Assembly: GCA_964456255.1 (NCBI GenBank)
Contig: CAYWDZ010000095.1
Span: forward strand, 1-11,110
Reading direction: 5' to 3'
Length of the DNA stretch: 11,110 nt
Origin: ZC4RG30 sp964456255
GTDB taxonomy: Bacteria > Pseudomonadota > Gammaproteobacteria > Steroidobacterales > Steroidobacteraceae
Shown: piece after piece, positions 1 to 4,851 of the stretch
How positions within the stretch are numbered: position 1 is the first letter of the stretch
How the letters are laid out: every line of letters starts with the position of its first letter
The notes under the pieces: model-generated
What the model was told of the DNA's origin: nothing
Seen by the model: only the letters and a program-made list of their open reading frames with translations
Databases searched by the model: none
Program-made: the position numbers and the translations under genes

Positions 1-792
1 CTGCACACGCGAACCGCGCATGCCGACGCAGGCGCCCACCGGGTCGATACGCGGCTCATTGCTGCGCACGGCGATCTTGGCGCGCACGCCGGGATCACGC
101 GCCGCGCCCAGGATGTCGATCATGCCCTGGCCGACTTCCGGCACCTCGAGGCGGAACAGCTCGATCAGGAATTCCGGAGCCGTGCGCGAGAGGAACAGCT
201 GCGGACCGCGCTGCTCGGTGCGCACGTCCTTCAGATACGCCTTGACGCGATCCTGCGGCTTCAGCGCCTCGCGGGGAATCATGTCGCCGCGGGAGATATA
301 GCCTTCGGCATTGCTGCCCAGATCCACATAGATGCCATTGCGGTCCACGCGCTTGACCACGCCCGAGACCAGCGTGTTCACGCGGTCCTTGAACAGGTCC
401 ACCACCTGGGCGCGCTCGGCCTCGCGCACCTTCTGCACCATGATCTGCTTGGCCTGCATGGCGGCAATGCGCCCGAAGACCTCCGATTCGATGGGCTCCT
501 CCACGAAACCGCCCGGCTCGGCGTTCTTGTCGATGTCCAGGGCATCATCCAGGCGCAACTCGCGATCCGGCGTCTCCAGCTCGGTGGAATCGTCGGCGAA
601 GACCTTCCAGCGACGGAAGGTGTCGTAGTCGCCGGTCTTGCGGTCGATGGCGACGCGCACATCCCATTCCTCGCCATGCTTCTTGCGCGTGGCGCCAGCG
701 AGCGCCGCTTCCAGCGCCTCGAAGATGATTTCCTTGTCGACACCCTTCTCGTTCGAAACGGCGTCGACGACCATCAGGATCTCTTTGTTCAT
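1..792 (-). CDS. nusA: Transcription termination/antitermination factor NusA (N-terminal part, cut by window edge)
   Basis: NusA binds RNA polymerase and nascent RNA and modulates pausing, intrinsic termination and antitermination. The frame is open from ATG at 790-792 to the window edge, giving 264 residues of a protein usually near 500. Residues 1 to about 125 are the polymerase-binding N-terminal domain, starting MNKEILMVVDAVSNEKGV. An S1 RNA-binding domain covers about 135-205 and includes VVKRVDRNGIYVDLGSNAEG. The first KH domain begins near the edge with the GACVGMRGSRVQ signature. The start overlaps the rimP stop by 4 bases (ATGA), so translation is probably coupled. The usual rimP-nusA-infB operon order is expected to continue past the left edge. 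Identity is secure; only the C-terminus is missing. Confidence 0.97.
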   Translation of the reverse strand, partial: MNKEILMVVDAVSNEKGVDKEIIFEALEAALAGATRKKHGEEWDVRVAIDRKTGDYDTFRRWKVFADDSTELETPDRELRLDDALDIDKNAEPGGFVEEPIESEVFGRIAAMQAKQIMVQKVREAERAQVVDLFKDRVNTLVSGVVKRVDRNGIYVDLGSNAEGYISRGDMIPREALKPQDRVKAYLKDVRTEQRGPQLFLSRTAPEFLIELFRLEVPEVGQGMIDILGAARDPGVRAKIAVRSNEPRIDPVGACVGMRGSRVQ

Positions 793-1325
793 CGCCTCTT
801 TCCTCGCGGCGCGGGCTTCGCCCATTCCGGTGCCAGGCGGGTCCGGCCCACCTCGGCGTAACGGAACGTGACGGCCGCACCATCCACGTTCAAACCGAAT
901 CCATCATCGTCGGCACGCACCAGCGTGCCGGTAAAGCGTCGCCGCCCATCACGCGGCGCGAACAGCTCAACATGCGCGCGCTGCCCGACATGGCGCCGGT
1001 AATGCGCCGGCGTGCGCAGGATCCGATCCGCGCCCGGTGAGGAGACCTCCAGCTGGTAGGGCACCGCAACCGGGTCCTCGACATCCAGCAGCGCCGAAAG
1101 CTCCCGGCTCACGCGCTCGCAGTCCTCCACCCCAATACCGTCGAAGGCCCGCGTGCCATCGTCGGGCACCGCTGCCAGCTCCGCCGGCCTCACACCTTCT
1201 GGCCAGTCGATATACACCCGCACGGTCGCCTCGGAGCGCGTTGCGGCGTATTCGACGTCGACCAGCTCGTATCCCAGCCGCGCCACCAGCGGTTCCGTGA
1301 GGGCGATCAGGCGCTCGCGCAGCAT
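789..1325 (-). CDS. rimP: Ribosome maturation factor RimP
   Basis: RimP (178 aa) assists late assembly of the 30S ribosomal subunit in the cytoplasm. Family signatures are GYELVDVEY (18-26), the helix IGVEDCERVSRELSALLDVEDP (about 64-85), YQLEVSSPGADRIL (90-103) and a C-terminal SH3-like barrel from about 113 ending in a basic tail. Compared with E. coli RimP, about 20 extra residues (roughly 43-62, rich in Pro/Asp/Ala) sit before the IGVEDC helix, a loop insertion. The ATG at 1323-1325 is chosen because GGAGG (1334-1338) lies 8 bases upstream and the protein then starts like other RimPs. The same frame stays open to 1592 but would translate two terminators. The gene is co-transcribed with nusA and preceded by an attenuator-like leader. 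Confidence 0.96.
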   Translation of the reverse strand: MLRERLIALTEPLVARLGYELVDVEYAATRSEATVRVYIDWPEGVRPAELAAVPDDGTRAFDGIGVEDCERVSRELSALLDVEDPVAVPYQLEVSSPGADRILRTPAHYRRHVGQRAHVELFAPRDGRRRFTGTLVRADDDGFGLNVDGAAVTFRYAEVGRTRLAPEWAKPAPRGKRR

Positions 1326-1364
1326 GATTTTCGCCTCCTCCCCATATCCGCCCGCCGGACAAAC

Positions 1365-1385
1365 AAAAAAGGGCCGAATCGGCCC
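1365..1385 (-). terminator. Intrinsic terminator 2 in the rimP leader
   Basis: Read on the minus strand, GGGCC(G)AUU(C)GGCCC forms a 5-6 bp GC stem with a 3-5 base loop (1371-1385), followed immediately by six U (1365-1370) and then GUUUG. This is a textbook intrinsic terminator, 40 bases before the rimP start codon. Confidence 0.8.
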
Positions 1386-1395
1386 TCCATCAAGC

Positions 1396-1421
1396 AAAAA
1401 GGCCCCACTCGGGGGCCTTTT
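1396..1421 (-). terminator. Intrinsic terminator 1 in the rimP leader
   Basis: On the minus strand, AAAAGGCCCC-CGAGU-GGGGCCUUUU makes a 10 bp stem (1397-1406 with 1412-1421) with a 5-base loop and a U5 run (1396-1400). It is 10 bases upstream of the second terminator. It could also end transcripts from the upstream gene, but the rimP promoter lies between that gene and this hairpin. Confidence 0.8.
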
Positions 1422-1465
1422 CCAACCAGATTCGCTGCCCGCCTGACCCTCCAAGCGGGAGCCGG

Positions 1466-1494
1466 ATTCTAGGGAGACTGGGCGCGGGAGGCAA
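1466..1494 (-). promoter_or_regulatory. Sigma70-type promoter of rimP-nusA
   Basis: On the minus strand, -35 TTGCCT (1489-1494) and -10 TAGAAT (1466-1471, 5 of 6 consensus) are separated by exactly 17 bases. The expected start is near 1459, ahead of both leader terminators. No competing promoter was seen between it and rimP. Confidence 0.65.
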
Positions 1495-1565
1495 GCCCTG
1501 AAGCGCCGGAACCCCCGATTGGACGGGGTTGGTGGGCCATCCCGGTGACGGGGTCCCTCGCCTCT

Positions 1566-1597
1566 GCCAGCTACAGGCGCATGCGCCTGCAACTGGC
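1566..1597. repeat. Interrupted palindrome in the intergenic region
   Basis: GCCAG (1566-1570) and CTGGC (1593-1597) flank a perfect 16-base palindrome CAGGCGCATGCGCCTG (1574-1589), with 3-base spacers on either side. It lies about 10 bases past the stop of the upstream minus-strand gene and lacks a U tract. It could be a REP-like element, a stabilising 3' hairpin or a protein site. The rest of 1495-1608 shows nothing recognisable. Confidence 0.5.
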
Positions 1598-1608
1598 CGT
1601 GCCAGGCC

Positions 1609-2379
1609 CTACTTGAATTGCGTCACGCCATCGGCGCCGACAGGATTGCGGTCATTCTCTGCGCAGACGAATTCCATCAGGTTCCAGTCGCGCTGACGGC
1701 GAAAGTTCAGTGTGCGGTGATACGGCACAACGAGCGCTTCGGGATCTTCCATCGTCATTTCGACCACGAGTGAATCGGGATTGTCCCTGGCGAGATGGAT
1801 GCGTTCGATGACATGCAGCTTGTCACTGTGCTTGTAGCCGCGGGACAGCTCGGTGACGGTCTTGATGCCTACGGTGTCGACCACCAGCGTGTCGCCTTCC
1901 CAGTGGCCGATCGAGTGCCCGAAGAAGCCCGGCTCCAGATCATCGGGATGACCGCGGCCATCCGTGAAAATGGTGCGTGTCTGCATCCATGCCTCGTGCA
2001 GCGTAGTCACGCGCCCGGGCGTGAACAGGAACTCGATCGGATACTGTCCGGTGCCCATCATTCCAGGCATGCCGGGTGGCATGCAGTTGGAATTCTCCTT
2101 GCGGGCCATGCCGTTGTTCTCACGGACGTCCTTCGTATAGGCCTCATAGGCTGCCAGGTACTGGCCCTTCGGCTGCGGATTCTCGGCCGGCGCGCCACCA
2201 GGCGCGCGACCCATGCCGAGCACCCACACGCCGCCCCAGTCGGGCAGACGATCAAGCTGGGCGTACTGACCTTTCGGCCACGCCGCACCGGTCTTCGCCG
2301 CCTCACCCGCCGGTGCGCTCGCCGTCGCCATCAGGCAAATCGCCAATACCCCGGTCAGGGATCCCGCCATCCTGTTCAT
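1609..2379 (-). CDS. Exported protein of unknown function, paralogue of the 299-aa protein in this window
   Basis: No named function is recognised. The 256-aa protein starts with a Sec-type signal peptide (MNRMAGSLTGVLAICLMATASA, cleavage about 22), so it acts outside the cytoplasm. The mature part aligns with the 299-aa protein (3933-4832) over C-x-P-x-GMP-x-M, DGR, IGxWExDxLVVxT, IERxxL and TMxDP motifs. Both keep two cysteines 140-141 residues apart (C99 and C239 here), suggesting a disulfide. The ATG at 2379 is preferred because GGGGG (2387-2391) sits 7 bases upstream. An upstream GTG at 2406 and an ATG at 2385 are in frame but have poorer spacing and spoil the signal peptide N-region. 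It follows the methyltransferase gene by about 40 bases and is probably co-transcribed with it. Confidence 0.75.
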   Translation of the reverse strand: MNRMAGSLTGVLAICLMATASAPAGEAAKTGAAWPKGQYAQLDRLPDWGGVWVLGMGRAPGGAPAENPQPKGQYLAAYEAYTKDVRENNGMARKENSNCMPPGMPGMMGTGQYPIEFLFTPGRVTTLHEAWMQTRTIFTDGRGHPDDLEPGFFGHSIGHWEGDTLVVDTVGIKTVTELSRGYKHSDKLHVIERIHLARDNPDSLVVEMTMEDPEALVVPYHRTLNFRRQRDWNLMEFVCAENDRNPVGADGVTQFK

Positions 2380-2419
2380 GCTCATGCCCCCGATGTTGCG
2401 CGCCACTATTCTGCGCTGC

Positions 2420-2995
2420 TCACCACGTAATTATCCCGGCTGCTTTCAATGACAGAAAGCCGATGACCAGCACCAGTCCGGCCAAGGCGCGATATTCGCG
2501 GTGACGCAGATATTGCCCCGAATCGAAGTGCCGCGTCAGCCCGCCTCGCCACGGGGTGGTCCGAGGCCATAGCAGGGGCACCTCGGCAGCCCAGACTTCG
2601 TATTGCGCACCAAACAGTGTCCGCATGTGTGCTGCCTCGGCCCGGATCACCGGCACATAGGTCGCAAGGAACAGCACCAGCAAGCCTGTGCCCAGCCACA
2701 GGCTGCCGCCGCACACGGCGCAGCCCAGCGCCATGAAGAGGCTGCCCAGGTACAGTGGGTTGCGCGTAAAGGCGTACGGCCCGCCCACCGCCAGTTCGGT
2801 GTTCTTGTGCAGGTGCCCGGAAGCCCAGGCGCGAATGCCGGCTCCAAGCAGCGTAACCGGCACCCCCGCAGCAAGCGTGACCCAGCTTGGCCGGCTCAGG
2901 AAAAGGAATGTGATTCCCATTGCGAATCCGATTGGCACGCGCAGGCGCTGTATCAGGGATTTGCCGACCTTCCTGTCAAGCTGGTGCTGGTTCAT
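2420..2995 (-). CDS. Isoprenylcysteine/phospholipid-type membrane methyltransferase
   Basis: This 191-aa integral membrane protein resembles the ICMT/PEMT-like S-adenosylmethionine-dependent methyltransferases of the inner membrane. The family signature is GGPYAFTRNPLYLGS (71-85), preceded by HLHKNTELAV and followed by RAEAAHMRTLFGAQYEVW (about 118-135), the usual C-terminal cofactor/substrate segment. Hydrophobic spans lie near 21-33, 38-57, 81-117 and 170-187. Bacterial members methylate diverse small or lipid substrates, so the acceptor cannot be named. The start is taken as ATG at 2993-2995. A TTG 33 bases upstream (3028) is in frame but less likely, and neither has a clear Shine-Dalgarno. 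It heads a two-gene minus-strand unit and faces the DUF6152-like pair across a 70-base divergent region. Confidence 0.8.
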   Translation of the reverse strand: MNQHQLDRKVGKSLIQRLRVPIGFAMGITFLFLSRPSWVTLAAGVPVTLLGAGIRAWASGHLHKNTELAVGGPYAFTRNPLYLGSLFMALGCAVCGGSLWLGTGLLVLFLATYVPVIRAEAAHMRTLFGAQYEVWAAEVPLLWPRTTPWRGGLTRHFDSGQYLRHREYRALAGLVLVIGFLSLKAAGIITW

Positions 2996-3016
2996 GTGTA
3001 GTGGGCAAGGGCCGGA

Positions 3017-3056
3017 AATTGCGTACAATTCAGGTCAGTTGCACGATACAAGTGCA
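3017..3056. promoter_or_regulatory. Inverted repeats in the divergent control region
   Basis: The 70 bases between the divergent methyltransferase and DUF6152-like genes hold two short inverted repeats: AATTG-CGTA-CAATT (3017-3030) and TGCAC-N7-GTGCA (3040-3056). Their placement suggests regulator-binding sites. No convincing -35/-10 pair was found on either strand; TACAAT (3024-3029) resembles a -10 box but lacks a -35 partner. Confidence 0.35.
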
Positions 3057-3065
3057 GGGGGTTGA

Positions 3066-3497
3066 ATGAAATCTCTACGGAACTCCGTGACCATGTTGGT
3101 ACTGGCCCTGGCGGCCATGCAGGCGCTGTCGCACCACTCCTTCGCGATGTTCGACCAGAGCCAGCGCATCACGCTGAAGGGCACGGTCACGGAATTCCAG
3201 TGGACCAACCCCCATGCATTCATTGAGCTGGATGTGCCGGGCAAGGAAGCCAATTCCGGGCACTGGCAGGTCGAGCTGAACAGCCCCAACAACCTCAAGC
3301 GCCAGGGCTGGGCGTCCAGCAGCCTGAAGACCGGCGATACGGTCACCCTCACGCTCAACCCGCTGCGCGACATGAGCGAGCACAAGGGTGGCCTGTTCAT
3401 CACCCTCACCAAGGCCGACGGCACGGTGCTGTCCGAAGCAGCGTTTGCCGGCGCCCGTGGCCCCATCAACGTCCCCACTATCCCACCAGCCAAGTAG
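3066..3497 (+). CDS. DUF6152-like exported small protein, first copy
   Basis: This 143-aa protein belongs by motif recognition to the DUF6152-type family, whose biochemical role is unknown to me. A signal peptide (about residues 1-22, ending QALS) is followed directly by HHSFAMFD, so cleavage there gives a mature protein beginning His-His. The core is beta-rich: TLKGTVTEFQWTNPHAF (36-52), LNSPNNLKRQGW (71-82), SLKTGDTVTLTLNPLRD (86-102). H23/H24 and the NPH histidine H50 recur at the same 27-residue spacing in the next gene. An N-terminal His plus a second His could bind copper, as in CopC or LPMO-type sites; this is inference. SD AGGGGG (3056-3061) lies 4 bases before ATG. It is the first of a tandem pair, 15 bases apart. 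Confidence 0.8.
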   Translation: MKSLRNSVTMLVLALAAMQALSHHSFAMFDQSQRITLKGTVTEFQWTNPHAFIELDVPGKEANSGHWQVELNSPNNLKRQGWASSSLKTGDTVTLTLNPLRDMSEHKGGLFITLTKADGTVLSEAAFAGARGPINVPTIPPAK

Positions 3498-3512
3498 CCT
3501 TTGCGAGGTCCC

Positions 3513-3923
3513 ATGAAGCCGCGCCACTTGATCAGCCTCCTCATCGCCCTGCCGCTTGCCGCCCTCGCGCATCACTCGGGTGCGATGTTCGATTCGACAA
3601 AGTCCGTGACCATCAGCGGCACCATCACCGAGTTCAACTGGATGAACCCGCACAGCTCTTTCAAGGTTGAAGTCGCTGGTGCCGACGGCAAGCCGGAAAT
3701 CTGGGCCATCGAAATGAACGCCCCGGCCAACCTGATCCCGCTGGGCTGGAAGCGCTCCACGCTCAAGCCGGGCGACAAGGTCACTGTCACCGTCCGGCCG
3801 CTGCGCGACGGCAAGCCTGGCGGATCCTACATGTCCGTCAAGCTGGCCGACGGGCGGGTCATGGACGGCAACGGCGGCAGCGGCAACACCGGAACAGCGC
3901 CGCCAGCCGCGCCGGCCAGGTAA
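3513..3923 (+). CDS. DUF6152-like exported small protein, second copy
   Basis: A 136-aa paralogue of the preceding gene and probably a tandem duplication, since conserved blocks run through the whole mature part. A short signal peptide, MKPRHLISLLIALPLAALA, ends in a clean AxA site, so the mature chain should begin HHSGAMFD. It shares GTITEFNWMNPH (36-47), NAPANLIPLGW (69-79) and STLKPGDKVTVTVRPLRD (82-99). H20/H21 and H47 match H23/H24 and H50 of copy one. The tail (118-136) is Gly/Pro/Ala-rich and probably disordered. ATG at 3513 is chosen over an in-frame TTG at 3501 because GAGG (3505-3508) lies just upstream and the signal peptide then starts properly. It converges with the 299-aa gene, stops 9 bases apart, with no intrinsic terminator seen between. 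Confidence 0.8.
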   Translation: MKPRHLISLLIALPLAALAHHSGAMFDSTKSVTISGTITEFNWMNPHSSFKVEVAGADGKPEIWAIEMNAPANLIPLGWKRSTLKPGDKVTVTVRPLRDGKPGGSYMSVKLADGRVMDGNGGSGNTGTAPPAAPAR

Positions 3924-3932
3924 CCTCGGCTG

Positions 3933-4832
3933 CTACTTCTTCGCCGCTTCGCGCTCGGCGATCGCCTTCTGCCCTTCCTCGGTGCTGGGCAGGTTCTGAT
4001 TGAGGTTGGGCAGGCACTCGGCCTCCGGAAGATCGCTCTCGTGCTGGCGGATCCAGCGCTTGGTGCTCTTCCACTCGCCCTTCCACATCTTCGGGTCGGT
4101 CATCGTGTAGTCGATGCGCAGGGTCTCACCCTTGTCCTCGAGCGTGTAGCGCTCGATGATCTCGAACTGGTCGCTGATCGGAATGCCCGAATCGATGTAG
4201 TGCTCGTTGGGCTCCAGGTACTTGGTGTGGACCACCAGCGCATCCTTCTCCCAGGTGCCGATGGATTCGCCGTTGTACGTGTACACCGCGATATCCGGAT
4301 CCGTGAACTTGCGGCCGTCGAGATAGATGAACCGCATGCTGCTCGTGAAGCCGAACAGCTGGTACATCACCGTGGGCAGCTGGATCGTGTTGAATGGCCA
4401 CACGCGGGTCATGATCATCGGCATCCCGGCCGGGTAGCACTGGCCGATCGAGTCGCGATAGGGCTTGCCCGCCGCGCGCGCTTCCGCCGCCTCCTTCTGG
4501 GCAGTCTGCCCGGGCTCGAAGAACTCGGGATAGGGCGGCCCGAAGCGGAAGTCATTGAACGAGCGGCGCAGGTTGATGAACCAGGTGCCGGTCAGGTCCA
4601 GCGGCGGCTTGGGTCGCGGCTTGGCAAGATTCTCCGGCGCCAGCGCACCCAGGTATCCCGTGTGTTGCTGCGCCAACGAGGCCTCGCGGGCGTTGTCCAG
4701 GCCGCCTCCGGCACCTCCACCACCGCGACGGGCCGGCGGTGCAGCACCCTGCGGCGCGTCCGCAGCCATGACCGGCACTGCCGCAATCAGGGCAAGCGAC
4801 ACCAGAGTCAGCATTCGAATTGTCATTTTCAT
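3933..4832 (-). CDS. Exported protein of unknown function (299 aa), paralogue of the 256-aa protein
   Basis: No named function is recognised. It has a Sec signal peptide (1-23, ending PVMA), a short low-complexity stretch PARRGGGGAGGG (33-44), then a globular part opening with LDLTGTWFINL (78-88). It shares with the 256-aa protein the motifs CYPAGMP (132-138), LDGRKFTDPDI, IGTWEKDALVVHT (191-203), IIERYTL and TMTDP, and two cysteines (C132, C273) at the same spacing (141 versus 140), likely a disulfide. The lipocalin-like LTGTW opening and alternating strands suggest a beta-rich fold; this is inference. SD GGGAG lies 7 bases before ATG at 4832. It is the last gene of the operon, 19 bases after the NTF2/hydrolase fusion. 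The C-terminus is charged and probably helical. Confidence 0.8.
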   Translation of the reverse strand: MKMTIRMLTLVSLALIAAVPVMAADAPQGAAPPARRGGGGAGGGLDNAREASLAQQHTGYLGALAPENLAKPRPKPPLDLTGTWFINLRRSFNDFRFGPPYPEFFEPGQTAQKEAAEARAAGKPYRDSIGQCYPAGMPMIMTRVWPFNTIQLPTVMYQLFGFTSSMRFIYLDGRKFTDPDIAVYTYNGESIGTWEKDALVVHTKYLEPNEHYIDSGIPISDQFEIIERYTLEDKGETLRIDYTMTDPKMWKGEWKSTKRWIRQHESDLPEAECLPNLNQNLPSTEEGQKAIAEREAAKK

Positions 4833-4851
4833 TGCATGTCTCCCAGAGGTT

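Larger units (their letters stand above)
1326..1459 (-). promoter_or_regulatory. rimP-nusA 5' leader with attenuator-like double terminator
   Basis: If transcription starts about 7 bases past the -10 box (near 1459), the operon mRNA has a leader of roughly 134 bases. It contains two complete intrinsic terminators in tandem (1396-1421 and 1365-1385) before the rimP ribosome-binding site. Both lie downstream of the only good promoter seen, so rimP-nusA expression must depend on readthrough. A gammaproteobacterial rimP leader family proposed from premature-terminator surveys is known, and this leader may belong to it. The arms share GGCCC/GGGCC, so the 5' arm of the first hairpin could pair with the 5' arm of the second and break both; that alternative fold is inference. 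Because NusA itself stimulates hairpin-dependent termination, feedback by NusA is a natural reading. Confidence 0.6.

Noticed and set aside
1387..1389. ATG of a possible leader peptide between the two rimP-leader terminators
   Set aside because: The short frame reads through the second hairpin into rimP, has no Shine-Dalgarno and no biased codon run.
1326..1592. N-terminal extension of rimP to 1592
   Set aside because: It would translate two intrinsic terminators and the promoter, and no RimP has such an extension.
1430..1608. Possible tRNA upstream of rimP
   Set aside because: A tRNA is common at this locus in relatives, but no T-loop GGTTCGAATCC-like sequence or cloverleaf arms could be found on either strand.
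2996..3028. TTG start of the methyltransferase at 3028
   Set aside because: It adds 11 residues unlike family N-termini and would place the coding region over an inverted repeat; ATG at 2995 is simpler.
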